A stretch of 64,000 nt of DNA from positions 620,001-684,000 of the forward strand of contig JACKKJ010000001.1 of NCBI GenBank assembly GCA_024236495.1, given 5' to 3'. This document shows, piece after piece, positions 8,130 through 16,729 of this stretch. The position numbers and the translations under genes are program-made. The notes beneath the pieces were generated by a model. It was not told the DNA's origin. It saw only the letters and a program-made list of their open reading frames with translations, and ran no database searches. Positions within the stretch are counted from its first letter, which is position 1. The number at the start of each line of letters is the position of its first letter. The stretch is from Paracoccaceae bacterium (GTDB lineage Bacteria > Pseudomonadota > Alphaproteobacteria > Rhodobacterales > Rhodobacteraceae).

Positions 8130-10706
8130 ATGGCCGTCGTGGTCGTCGAATCCCCAGCCAAGGCCAAGACAATCAACAAGTATCTCGGTTCGGACTACAC
8201 GGTCCTGGCCTCCTACGGCCATGTCCGAGACCTGCCCCCGAAGGACGGTTCGGTCGAACCCGATGCGGGATTCGACATGAAATGGGAAGTCGCGGCGGAC
8301 AGCCGCAAGCATGTCCGCGCCATCGCCGAGGCGCTGAAATCCGACGACACGCTGATCCTCGCCACCGACCCCGACCGCGAGGGGGAAGCGATTTCCTGGC
8401 ACCTGAAGGAGGCGCTGGCATCGAGCCTGAAGAAGGGCAAGACGGTGCGACGCGTGACCTTCAACGCGATCACAAAATCCGCCGTGACCGAGGCGATGTC
8501 CCACCCGCGCGACGTCGACATGGAACTGGTGGAGGCCTACCTGGCGCGCCGTGCGCTTGACTACCTTGTCGGTTTCAACCTGTCGCCGGTCCTTTGGCGC
8601 AAGCTGCCGGGGGCAAAATCCGCCGGCCGCGTGCAGTCGGTCTGCCTGCGCCTGATCGTCGAGCGGGAGCTGGAGATCGAGGCGTTCAAGGCGCGCGAAT
8701 ACTGGACCGTCTCGGCCACCCTGGCCACGCCACGCGGGCAGGAATACCAGGCGCGACTGACGGTTCTGGGCGGCAAGAAGCTTGACCGCTACGACCTCGC
8801 CAACGAAACGGCGGCCGAACTGGCCGTGCAGGCGGTCAGGTCGCGCGACCTGACCGTGAAGTCGGTGGAGGCCAAGCCTGCCGCGCGAAACCCCTACCCC
8901 CCCTTCATGACCTCGACCCTCCAGCAGGAGGCGAGCCGCAAGCTGGGCATGGGGGCCAAGGCCTGCATGTCGGCAGCGCAGCGCCTGTACGAGGCCGGAC
9001 ACATCACCTACATGCGGACCGACGGGATCGACATGGCGCCCGAGGCGGTCATGGCGGCGCGCGACGCGATCAAGACGCGATTCGGCGCGGAATACGTCCC
9101 CGACAGCCCACGCATGTACAAGAACAAGGCCAAGAACGCGCAGGAAGCGCACGAATGCATCCGCCCGACCGACATGATGCTGTCGCCGGACAAGCTGAAG
9201 GCCGAGGGCGAGCAGAAGAAGCTTTACGACCTTGTCTGGAAGCGCACCATCGCCAGCCAGATGGCCGCCGCGCGGCTGGAACGTACCACCGTAGATGTCG
9301 GCAGCGCGGACGGAGAGGTCGAGTTGCGCGCCACCGGGCAGGTCGTTCTCTTCGACGGGTTCCTGAAGGTCTATGACGAGGGGCGCGACGACGACGGCGA
9401 CGAGGACGGCGCGCGCCTTCCGCAGATCATGCGCGGCGAGACGGCCGACAAGCGCGCCATTGCACCCGAACAGCATTTCACCCAGCCGCCGCCGCGCTAT
9501 ACCGAGGCGACTCTGGTCAAGCGGATGGAAGAACTGGGGATTGGCCGGCCCTCCACCTATGCCTCGATCGTGACGACGATCCAGGACCGCGACTATGTGC
9601 GCAAGGACAAGGGGCGGCTTGTCCCGGAGGACAAGGGGCGGCTGGTGACGGCCTTCCTGACCAACTATTTCCGTCGCTATGTCGAATACGACTTCACCGC
9701 CGATCTGGAAAACGAACTGGACGAGATTTCGGCGGGCGACCGCGACTACAAGGAGGTGCTGGCGCGCTTCTGGCGGGATTTCACCGCGGCCATCGCGGAA
9801 ACCGCCGATCTTCGCATCAGCGAGGTTCTGGAAAAGATCGACGAATTCCTGGCGCCGCATCTTTACCCGCCGCGCGCCGACGGATCGGACCCGCGCATCT
9901 GCCCGACCTGCGGCGAAGGGCGGCTGAACCTCAAGACGGCGCGGTCGGGCGGGGCCTTCATCGGCTGTTCCAACTATCCCAACTGCCGCTACACCCGCCC
10001 GCTGTCGGCCCCGAACGGGGAAGAGGCGGTGACACCGGACGGCAAGCCTCTGGGCGAGGATGCCGATGGCAACCCGATCACGGTGCGCGCCGGGCGGTTC
10101 GGGCCTTACGTCCAGCGTGGCGAGGCGACGGAAGACCAGCCAAAGCCCGACCGGGCAAGCCTGCCGAAGGGCTGGGCCGCGGACAGCCTGACGCTGGAAC
10201 GCGCCCTGATGCTCTTGGATCTGCCGCGCCCGATCGGCCCGCATCCCGACGACGGCGCGCTGGTGGAGGCCGGGATCGGCCGCTACGGCCCATATGTGAA
10301 GCACAACAGCACCTACGCCAACCTGCCCGAGGTCGAGGAGGTCTTTACCATCGGGATGAACCGCGCCGTGGAGGTTCTGGCGCAGAAGGCCGCGCGCGGC
10401 GGCCGCGGGACCGGCGCGGCGATGGCGCCCTTGCGCGAACTTGGCGCCCATCCCGACGGCGGGCCGGTGCAGGTCATGGCCGGACGCTACGGGCCCTATG
10501 TCAAATGGGAGAAGGTCAACGCGACCCTGCCCAAGGAACTGACGCCCGAGGCCGTGACGCTGGAGGAGGCGCTGGCGCTGATCGCCGAGAAGGCGGCGAA
10601 GGGCGGCAAGGGCAAGAGCGGCAGGGCCACGGCCCGCACGACCAAGGCCAAGGCGAAGCCCAAGACGGCAAGAACGGCCAAATCGAAGAAGGCAAAGGAC
10701 ACCTGA
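8130..10706 (+). CDS. topA: DNA topoisomerase I (type IA)
   Basis: This type IA topoisomerase relaxes negative supercoils. The 858-residue product starts with the Toprim domain (VVVVESPAKAKTINKYLG, then DPDREGEAISWHL). The catalytic tyrosine is in ITYMRTDG (Tyr294). One C4 zinc finger follows near residue 590 (CPTCGEGRLNL, then CSNYPNC). Three alphaproteobacterial C-terminal repeats come next (GRFGPYVQ, GRYGPYVK, GRYGPYVK), and the protein ends in a lysine/alanine-rich tail. I place the start at the ATG at 8130, with GAGG 6 bp upstream. An in-frame ATG at 8106 would add eight residues. Confidence 0.96.
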   Translation: MAVVVVESPAKAKTINKYLGSDYTVLASYGHVRDLPPKDGSVEPDAGFDMKWEVAADSRKHVRAIAEALKSDDTLILATDPDREGEAISWHLKEALASSLKKGKTVRRVTFNAITKSAVTEAMSHPRDVDMELVEAYLARRALDYLVGFNLSPVLWRKLPGAKSAGRVQSVCLRLIVERELEIEAFKAREYWTVSATLATPRGQEYQARLTVLGGKKLDRYDLANETAAELAVQAVRSRDLTVKSVEAKPAARNPYPPFMTSTLQQEASRKLGMGAKACMSAAQRLYEAGHITYMRTDGIDMAPEAVMAARDAIKTRFGAEYVPDSPRMYKNKAKNAQEAHECIRPTDMMLSPDKLKAEGEQKKLYDLVWKRTIASQMAAARLERTTVDVGSADGEVELRATGQVVLFDGFLKVYDEGRDDDGDEDGARLPQIMRGETADKRAIAPEQHFTQPPPRYTEATLVKRMEELGIGRPSTYASIVTTIQDRDYVRKDKGRLVPEDKGRLVTAFLTNYFRRYVEYDFTADLENELDEISAGDRDYKEVLARFWRDFTAAIAETADLRISEVLEKIDEFLAPHLYPPRADGSDPRICPTCGEGRLNLKTARSGGAFIGCSNYPNCRYTRPLSAPNGEEAVTPDGKPLGEDADGNPITVRAGRFGPYVQRGEATEDQPKPDRASLPKGWAADSLTLERALMLLDLPRPIGPHPDDGALVEAGIGRYGPYVKHNSTYANLPEVEEVFTIGMNRAVEVLAQKAARGGRGTGAAMAPLRELGAHPDGGPVQVMAGRYGPYVKWEKVNATLPKELTPEAVTLEEALALIAEKAAKGGKGKSGRATARTTKAKAKPKTARTAKSKKAKDT

Positions 10707-10727
10707 CGTCCTGCTGCGCCGCAGCGA

Positions 10728-10765
10728 TTGACACCATCGCCCCGCCGCGCCACAAATCGGCGGGG
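10728..10765 (+). promoter_or_regulatory. promoter with overlapping inverted repeat before scoA
   Basis: TTGACA (10728-10733) and ACAAAT (10752-10757, 18-bp spacer) form a promoter candidate. The -10 lies inside the loop of a perfect inverted repeat, CCCCGCCG (10740-10747) and CGGCGGGG (10758-10765). The repeat is followed by AATTTT. It could be an operator for scoAB or the terminator of topA. Confidence 0.5.
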
Positions 10766-10784
10766 AATTTTCGGGGAGAGATCC

Positions 10785-11489
10785 ATGAACAAGGTCTACG
10801 GCTCCGCGGCAGAAGCGCTTGATGGCTTGCTGTTCGACGGGATGCTGATCGCGGCCGGGGGCTTCGGCCTTTGCGGCATTCCTGAGCTGCTGATCGCGGC
10901 GATCCGCGATGCGGGCACCAAGGGGCTGACCGTCGCGTCGAACAATGCGGGCGTCGACGGCTTCGGCCTTGGCGTCCTGCTTGAGACACGGCAGGTGAAG
11001 AAGATGATCTCCTCCTATGTGGGGGAGAACGCCGAGTTCATGCGACAGTACCTGAGCGGCGAGCTGGAGCTTGAGTTCAACCCGCAGGGCACGCTGGCGG
11101 AACGGATGCGCGCCGGCGGCGCCGGCATCCCCGGCTTTTACACCGCGACGGGTGTCGGCACGGTCATCGCCGAAGGCAAGGAACACCACGACTTCGACGG
11201 CAAGACCTATATCCTGGAACGCGGGCTGGTCGCCGACCTGGCGATCGTGAAGGCCTGGAAGGCGGACCCCTCGGGCAACCTCGTCTTCCGCAAGACCGCG
11301 CGCAACTTCAACGTGCCCGCCGCGACCTGCGGGCGCACCTGCGTGGTCGAGGTGGAAGAAGTCGTGCCGCTTGGCAGCCTTGATCCCGATACGATCCACC
11401 TGCCGGGGATCTATGTTCACCGGATCATCGCCGGCCAGCACGAAAAACGGATCGAACAGCGCACGGTGCGCAAGCGGGAGACGGTGTGA
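10785..11489 (+). CDS. scoA: 3-oxoacid CoA-transferase subunit A
   Basis: This is the alpha subunit of succinyl-CoA:3-ketoacid CoA-transferase, which activates acetoacetate for use as a carbon source. The 234-residue product has the CoA-binding signature GGFGLCGIPELLIAAI at the N-terminus and SNNAGVDGFGLGVLL. It also has GTLAERMRAGGAGIPGFYTATGVGT, all typical of the SCOT/AtoD family. The ATG at 10785 is preceded by GGGGAGAG. Its TGA overlaps the scoB ATG (TGATG), so the two subunits are translationally coupled, as expected for a heteromer. Confidence 0.95.
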   Translation: MNKVYGSAAEALDGLLFDGMLIAAGGFGLCGIPELLIAAIRDAGTKGLTVASNNAGVDGFGLGVLLETRQVKKMISSYVGENAEFMRQYLSGELELEFNPQGTLAERMRAGGAGIPGFYTATGVGTVIAEGKEHHDFDGKTYILERGLVADLAIVKAWKADPSGNLVFRKTARNFNVPAATCGRTCVVEVEEVVPLGSLDPDTIHLPGIYVHRIIAGQHEKRIEQRTVRKRETV

Positions 11490-12130
11490 TGACCGAGGCA
11501 AGGGGCTGGGACCGAAACGGCATGGCCGCCCGCGCGGCGCAGGAACTGCGCGACGGGATGTATGTGAACCTTGGCATCGGCATTCCGACGCTGGTCGCCA
11601 ACTACATCCCCGAGGGCGTGCATGTGACGCTGCAATCGGAAAACGGCATGCTGGGCATGGGCCCTTTCCCCTATGAGGGGGAAGAAGACCCCGACCTGAT
11701 CAATGCCGGCAAGCAGACGATCACCGAACTGCCGCAGACGGCCTATTTCGACAGCGCGCAGTCCTTCGCGATGATCCGCGGCGGCAAGATCGCCATGGCG
11801 ATCCTGGGCGCGATGGAAGTGGCCGAGAACGGCGATCTCGCCAACTGGATGATCCCCGGCAAGCTCGTCAAGGGCATGGGCGGCGCGATGGACCTTGTGG
11901 CGGGTGTCGGCCGCGTCGTCGTGGTCATGGACCACGCCTCCAAGCACGGCGAATCGAAGGTGCTGCGCGCATGCACCTTGCCGCTGACCGGCAAGGGCGT
12001 GGTCGACCGGATCATCACCAACCTCGGCGTGCTGGACGTGGGCCACAAGGGCCTGCACATCGTCGAGCTTGCCCCCGGCGTGAGCGAGGAACAACTGCGC
12101 GCCGCGACCGAAGCGACGATCGTCGGCTGA
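11489..12130 (+). CDS. scoB: 3-oxoacid CoA-transferase subunit B
   Basis: The beta subunit carries the catalytic glutamate that forms the covalent glutamyl-CoA intermediate. The 213-residue product shows YVNLGIGIPTLVANYIP followed by the active-site segment VTLQSENGMLGMGP (glutamate at about residue 51). GGKIAMAILGAMEVAENGDLANWMIPGKLVKGMGGAMDL continues the family pattern. The start is the ATG at 11489 overlapping the scoA stop. A GTG one codon upstream is possible. With scoA it forms a complete two-gene operon. Confidence 0.95.
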   Translation: MTEARGWDRNGMAARAAQELRDGMYVNLGIGIPTLVANYIPEGVHVTLQSENGMLGMGPFPYEGEEDPDLINAGKQTITELPQTAYFDSAQSFAMIRGGKIAMAILGAMEVAENGDLANWMIPGKLVKGMGGAMDLVAGVGRVVVVMDHASKHGESKVLRACTLPLTGKGVVDRIITNLGVLDVGHKGLHIVELAPGVSEEQLRAATEATIVG

Positions 12131-12234
12131 CCTTCAGACGGGGCTGCGCCAGACCGCGCGGCCCCGCCCGTTACTGTGACGTTTTTCGAAACAACTCCAT
12201 AATCCCGCCCCATTCCGTTGCTAGACCGGCGGCA

Positions 12235-13260
12235 ATGATGACCACGGACCCTCCCTTGTCGCGCATTCCACCGGCACCGCCACGGCGCCGACGGTCGGAT
12301 TTCTTGGTGATCGGCGTCCTGCTGGCATTGTTCCTGGCGGGGATTCTCGGCCTTGCGGCCGCGACCGGCTGGCAAGAGACGGCCGCCCAGATCGCGCGCC
12401 TTTCGGCGGTGCAGATCGGTGGGCTTCTGGTCCTGTCACTTGCCAATTACCTGATGCGCGCGCTGCGCTGGCACGTCTTTGCCCGCAGGCTCGGGCTGCC
12501 GGTCGGCCCGCTGCAATCGCTGCGCCACTACCTTGGCGGCTTTGCCATGAGCGTGACGCCGGGCCGCGTCGGCGAACTGGTGCGGATGCGCTGGCTGCGC
12601 CGCGAAACGGGCTGGAGCGTGGAACGCACCGCGCCGCTGGCGCTGGTCGACCGCGCCTCGGACCTGGCGGTCATGGCACTGATCCTTGCGCTGGCGGTCT
12701 CGCTGGCGGCGGGGGGCATGGGCGGCGGGCTGGCGGTGGCGGTTGCGGCGCTGGCGGTGGCCTATGCCGCGACGCGGCCAAGGCTGATCGCCGCAGCGGT
12801 GACGCTGGCCTATCGCGCGACCGGGCGCCTGCCCCGGCTTTTTGCCCGGGCGCGGGTCGCCGCGCGGTCGCTCAGCCGGTTCAGCCATCCGCCGGTCCTT
12901 CTGGCGGCGCTGGCGCTAGGCTTCGCGGGATGGCTTGCCGAGGGTTTCGCATTTCACCTGCTCCTGGGGTGGATGGGAAGCGATATCGGCCTGTGGAAGG
13001 CGATCGGAATCTTCGTCTTCGCAACGCTTGCGGGCGGGCTGACCGGCACGCCGGGCGGTGTCGGCGGGGCCGAGGCGGCGATGATCGCGCTTCTGAGCCT
13101 CGAAGGCGTGCCGATGGAGGTTTCCGTGCCGGCGACCGCCGTGATCCGCGCGACGACGCTGTGGTTCGCGCTGGTCTTGGGGATCGCCGCCTTTCCGCTG
13201 GCGGAAAAATGTTCGACGAAGGTGCCGACAAGGGGGCGCGATGCGCTGGAAGACCGCTGA
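12235..13260 (+). CDS. lysylphosphatidylglycerol-synthase-TM-like flippase family membrane protein
   Basis: This 341-residue polytopic membrane protein (UPF0104 / LPG-synthase transmembrane-region family) has about eight hydrophobic helices starting at residue 22. It carries the family signature LANYLMRALRWHVFARRLG, followed by YLGGFAMSVTPGRVGELVRMRWL and later GGLTGTPGGVGGAEAAMIALL. Members without the catalytic domain are often suspected lipid-linked-sugar or lipid flippases. The next gene (DprE1-like) starts inside its last 20 bases, so a role in moving the polyprenyl-phosphoryl pentose made by the neighbours is a reasonable inference. The ATG at 12238 is an alternative start. Confidence 0.85.
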   Translation: MMTTDPPLSRIPPAPPRRRRSDFLVIGVLLALFLAGILGLAAATGWQETAAQIARLSAVQIGGLLVLSLANYLMRALRWHVFARRLGLPVGPLQSLRHYLGGFAMSVTPGRVGELVRMRWLRRETGWSVERTAPLALVDRASDLAVMALILALAVSLAAGGMGGGLAVAVAALAVAYAATRPRLIAAAVTLAYRATGRLPRLFARARVAARSLSRFSHPPVLLAALALGFAGWLAEGFAFHLLLGWMGSDIGLWKAIGIFVFATLAGGLTGTPGGVGGAEAAMIALLSLEGVPMEVSVPATAVIRATTLWFALVLGIAAFPLAEKCSTKVPTRGRDALEDR

Positions 13261-14554
13261 TTTCGCCGGATGGGGCCGTGCGCTGAGCGCGCGGTTCGAT
13301 GTGGCACGACCCGAAAGGCGCCGCGCGCTCGATGCGCTCTTGTCAGAAGGGCTGGTGCCCGCGATGGGGATGCGCCGCAGCTACGGCGACGCCGCGCTGA
13401 ACGCTGGCGGGCGCGCGGTGGAGATGACGCGTCTTGACCGGATGATCGGCTTCGATCCCGCGACCGGAGAACTGGAGGCGGAGGCGGGCGTCCAGATCGG
13501 CCAGCTTGCGCAGGTCTTCGCGCCGAAGGGCTGGCTGCCGCCGGTGATGCCCGGCACCGGCTTTGCCACGCTGGGCGGCTGCATCGCGCAGGACGTTCAC
13601 GGCAAGAACCACCACCACGCAGGCAGCTTCTGCCAGCATGTGACGTCGATCCGCCTGCGCACCGCCGCGGGCGAGGTCGAAGTGACGCCGGAGGGCACGC
13701 CCGATCTCTTCCGCGCGACGGCGGGCGGGCTGGGGCAGACCGGGGTGATCCTGTCGGCCAGGATCCGCATGATGCCCTGCAAGGGTGATGTGATGATCGT
13801 CACCGAACGGCGAATCGACGACTGGGACGAACACATCGCGATGCTCGATGCGTCGCGGGCCACCTATACTGTCGGCTGGATCGACGCGACAGCGACGGGC
13901 TCGGGCCTTGGCCGCGGCATCCTCGAAGAGGGCGAGACCGGATCGGGCCTCGTGCCGAGGCGGGTAAAGTTCCGCAAGGTCCCCTTTGACGCGCCGCGCT
14001 TTGCGCTTTCGGCCCCGGTGGTGCGCGCTTTCAACCAGCTTTACTGGCGGCGCGTTCCCGAATCCGGGCGCACGGTGGTGAAGCCGATCGGCGATTTCTT
14101 CTTCCCGCTCGACAAGATCCACGACTGGAACCGGCTTTACGGCAAGCGCGGATTTCACCAGTTCCAGTGCGTCGTGCCGCTTGCGGCGGCGGGCGAACTG
14201 CGCGCGATGCTGGAAAGCATCGCCGGTTCGGGCCTTGCCTCGCCCCTTGCCGTGCTCAAGCGTATGGGGCCGGGGGGCGCGGGCCATCTGTCCTTCCCGA
14301 TGGAGGGCTATACGCTGGCCGTCGATTTCCCCAACCGCGCCGGCGCGCGCGACCTGATCGCGCGCCTGATCGAGCGGGCGCGCGGCGCCGGCGGGCGGAT
14401 CTATTTCGCCAAGGACAGCCTGGCGCGGGCCGACGACATCCCCGCGATGTATCCCGAACTTGCCGCGTGGCGCGCCGCCTCGTCGGACGCCGATCCGCAG
14501 GGCACGCTTGCGACGGACCTCGTACGGCGCCTGAAACTTAGGGGGGCGGCATGA
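13241..14554 (+). CDS. DprE1-like FAD-dependent decaprenylphosphoryl-ribose oxidase
   Basis: DprE1-type enzymes oxidise polyprenyl-phosphoryl-D-ribose at C2 as the first step in epimerising it to arabinose. The 437-residue product is a vanillyl-alcohol-oxidase-type flavoprotein. MGMRRSYGDAALN sits near residue 42 in the FAD-binding half. The hallmark GTGFATLGGCIAQDVHGKNH is followed by HHAGSFCQHV, very like mycobacterial DprE1. A C-terminal substrate domain contains PIGDFFFPLDKIHDWNRLYG and KRMGPGG. The start overlaps the upstream flippase-like gene by 20 bp and its stop overlaps the DprE2-like gene (ATGA), so the three are one transcription unit. Confidence 0.88.
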   Translation: MRWKTADFAGWGRALSARFDVARPERRRALDALLSEGLVPAMGMRRSYGDAALNAGGRAVEMTRLDRMIGFDPATGELEAEAGVQIGQLAQVFAPKGWLPPVMPGTGFATLGGCIAQDVHGKNHHHAGSFCQHVTSIRLRTAAGEVEVTPEGTPDLFRATAGGLGQTGVILSARIRMMPCKGDVMIVTERRIDDWDEHIAMLDASRATYTVGWIDATATGSGLGRGILEEGETGSGLVPRRVKFRKVPFDAPRFALSAPVVRAFNQLYWRRVPESGRTVVKPIGDFFFPLDKIHDWNRLYGKRGFHQFQCVVPLAAAGELRAMLESIAGSGLASPLAVLKRMGPGGAGHLSFPMEGYTLAVDFPNRAGARDLIARLIERARGAGGRIYFAKDSLARADDIPAMYPELAAWRAASSDADPQGTLATDLVRRLKLRGAA

Positions 14555-15288
14555 ACCGGACCTGGATCATTCTTGGTGCCACCTCGTCGATGGCGCGGGC
14601 CTTCGCGCGGCAGGTCGCGTCGCAAGGCGCGGGCGTCCTTCTGGCGGGACGCGACGGCGAAGACCTTGCGGCGCTTGCCGCCGATTGCGCCCTGCGCGGC
14701 GCGCGGCTGGCCGAGGCGGTCGCCTTCGACGCCCGCGACCCGGCGGGCTTTGCCGCGATCGTGGACCGCGCCGGCCTTGAGGAGGGCGAGATCAACGCCG
14801 CCGTCTTTGTCGGCTCCATGCCCGCGCAGGCCGATATCGACGCCGACCCGGGCCTGATCGATGGCACCGTGACCGACAGCTTCACCGGCCCCGCGCGGTT
14901 CCTGCACCTTCTGGCCCCTGTGATCGAGGAACGGGGGATGGGCAGCATCGTCGGCGTGGGCTCTGTCGCGGGCGACCGGGGGCGGCTTGGAAACTATGTC
15001 TACGGCGCGGCCAAGGCGGGGTTCCATACCTACCTGTCGGGGCTGCGCAATCGCCTGACGCGGGCGGGCGGGCATGTGGTGACGGTCAAGCCCGGCTTTG
15101 TCGATACAGCGATGACCTGGGGCCTGCCCGGCATGTTCCTTGTCGCCTCGCCCGAAAAGGTGGCGGCCGACATCCTGCGCGCCGTCGAGCGGCGGCGCAA
15201 CGTGATCTACACGCCGGTCTTCTGGACGCTGATCATGCTGATCATCCGCCACATCCCGGAACCTGTCTTCAAGAAGATGAAGATCTGA
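14551..15288 (+). CDS. DprE2-like short-chain dehydrogenase
   Basis: DprE2-type reductases finish the epimerisation by reducing the 2-keto intermediate to decaprenylphosphoryl-D-arabinose. The 245-residue product is a classical SDR. It has a cofactor-binding ILGATSSMARAFAR at the N-terminus, SIVGVGSVAGDRGR with the catalytic serine, and YGAAKAGFHTYLSGLRNRL with the YxxxK pair around residues 151-155. The C-terminal VKPGFVDTAMTWGLPG and a terminal hydrophobic segment (FWTLIMLIIRHIPEPV) match DprE2 rather than generic SDRs. It ends 3 bp from the convergent HAD-UbiA gene. Confidence 0.87.
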   Translation: MNRTWIILGATSSMARAFARQVASQGAGVLLAGRDGEDLAALAADCALRGARLAEAVAFDARDPAGFAAIVDRAGLEEGEINAAVFVGSMPAQADIDADPGLIDGTVTDSFTGPARFLHLLAPVIEERGMGSIVGVGSVAGDRGRLGNYVYGAAKAGFHTYLSGLRNRLTRAGGHVVTVKPGFVDTAMTWGLPGMFLVASPEKVAADILRAVERRRNVIYTPVFWTLIMLIIRHIPEPVFKKMKI

Positions 15289-15291
15289 GGC

Positions 15292-16722
15292 TCAGCCGAA
15301 CCATTGCTGCCACAAGCGCGCCGCCCAGAACATCAGGCTGAGCGTCAACATCAAAAGCCCAAGCCCAAGCGGATCGCGCAGCGCAAAGACGATGGGATCG
15401 TAGTCCTGGCGCCCGTTCCAGGCCAGCGTGACCATCCGGACCATCCAGGCGGCCATCGGGATCATCGCGACCCATAGGATCCAGGTCGTCGGATAAAGCG
15501 CGACCGCCTGGTCGGACACGGAGTAAAGCAGGAAGATCACCAGCGCGCCCACAACGCCGATCCAGGCGACGTTGCGCAAATCGCCCAGATCGCCGCGCCC
15601 GTAACCGCGCCCCGGCAGGCGTTCGTTCCCCGTCGCCCGGCTCAGCTCGGTAATGCGCTTCACGCAGCCCAGCGTCAGGAAGATCGGAAACACGAAGATC
15701 AGCATGTAGATCGACACACCGACGGCAGCGGCCGCTGCCCCGGCAACGACGCGGATCGTGTAAAGCGTGGCCAGCATCGTGATATCCACCCAGCGCATCC
15801 GCTTGAGCTTCAGCGAATAGGCCAGCGACAGGGCCATATAAAGAAGCGTCACCAGAAGGAAAGCCGGCGACAGCAGCGCAGCGATCAGGAGCGCCGCCGC
15901 CCCGATCCCGGTCATCGCGGCCATCCCCACCCCGATCGGCACCGCGCCCGAGGCGAAGGGCCTGCGGCACTTGGTCGGATGCAGCCTGTCCGCCTCGAGG
16001 TCGAGAAGGTCGTTGGCGACATAGATGGTGGAGGCCGCCAGCGAAAAGGCGGCGATGCCCCACAGGATCGGCAAGAGCGTTGCAAGATCGAACCGGTGGG
16101 AGGCAAGCAGCGGCAGCAGCAGCAGCACGTTCTTCACCCACTGGTGCGGGCGCATCGCCTTGAGAAGGGACCGCGCGGCCCAGCCGCCCGGAAGTTCCAC
16201 CACATTGTGCCCGCTTGCCGAAAGCGCGCGGGCCGAGGGAACATGCCCCACGACCAGCGCATTTTCCGCGCGTTCCCAGATCGGCATGTCGACGGGCGCG
16301 TTCCCGGCGTAGTCGAAGCCGCCTTCGCCGTAGGCATCGACCAGCGCGCCGGCCTTCGCCGCACCCTTGAGGTTCGTCACCCCGTCCGAGGCGAAATACC
16401 GTTCCGACAGGCCGTAGTCGGCCGCCAGACGGGCAACCAGCGACCGGTCGCTTGCGGATGCCAGGACGACCTCGCGCCCCGCCAGGCGGCTTTGCAGCGC
16501 CAGTTCCGCCACTTCGGCGTTCACCGGCAGAAGATCGGTACGCAAGGGCGCGATCGCGGCCAGTTCCGCCTTGAGCCGCGCGGGTGTCCTGAAATGACGC
16601 AGGCAGGCGGCGATCGTCTGCACCGGGGCCACGCCAAGACCCGCCCAAAGGTTTTCCAGAAGCATGTCGGTCCGCAGGAACGTGCCATCCACGTCTAGGA
16701 CCAGCGGCTTTTCAAGGGTCAT
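15292..16722 (-). CDS. HAD phosphatase - UbiA prenyltransferase fusion (DPPR-synthase-like)
   Basis: The 476-residue product joins two activities. Residues 1 to about 185 form a HAD hydrolase with LVLDVDGTFLRTDM (nucleophile in DVDGT, residues 10-14) and LASASDRSLV. Residues from about 190 form a UbiA membrane prenyltransferase with RPHQWVKN, the Mg/PRPP motif NDLLDLEADRLHPTK (237-251) and a second YSLKLKRMRWVD motif. UbiA enzymes of this subtype attach 5-phosphoribose from PRPP to polyprenyl phosphate. A fused HAD would supply the 5-phosphatase. With the DprE1/E2-like genes it completes a polyprenyl-P-arabinose route. It follows the transglycosylase by 7 bp. Confidence 0.88.
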   Translation of the reverse strand: MTLEKPLVLDVDGTFLRTDMLLENLWAGLGVAPVQTIAACLRHFRTPARLKAELAAIAPLRTDLLPVNAEVAELALQSRLAGREVVLASASDRSLVARLAADYGLSERYFASDGVTNLKGAAKAGALVDAYGEGGFDYAGNAPVDMPIWERAENALVVGHVPSARALSASGHNVVELPGGWAARSLLKAMRPHQWVKNVLLLLPLLASHRFDLATLLPILWGIAAFSLAASTIYVANDLLDLEADRLHPTKCRRPFASGAVPIGVGMAAMTGIGAAALLIAALLSPAFLLVTLLYMALSLAYSLKLKRMRWVDITMLATLYTIRVVAGAAAAAVGVSIYMLIFVFPIFLTLGCVKRITELSRATGNERLPGRGYGRGDLGDLRNVAWIGVVGALVIFLLYSVSDQAVALYPTTWILWVAMIPMAAWMVRMVTLAWNGRQDYDPIVFALRDPLGLGLLMLTLSLMFWAARLWQQWFG

Positions 16723-16729
16723 TCCGTCC

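Noticed and set aside
8058..11501. Very long minus-strand open frame (about 1147 codons) opposite topA and scoA
   Set aside because: It is antisense to two clearly recognised genes, its translation is rich in Arg/Gly/Val/His without any domain, and long antisense frames are expected at this GC content and codon bias.
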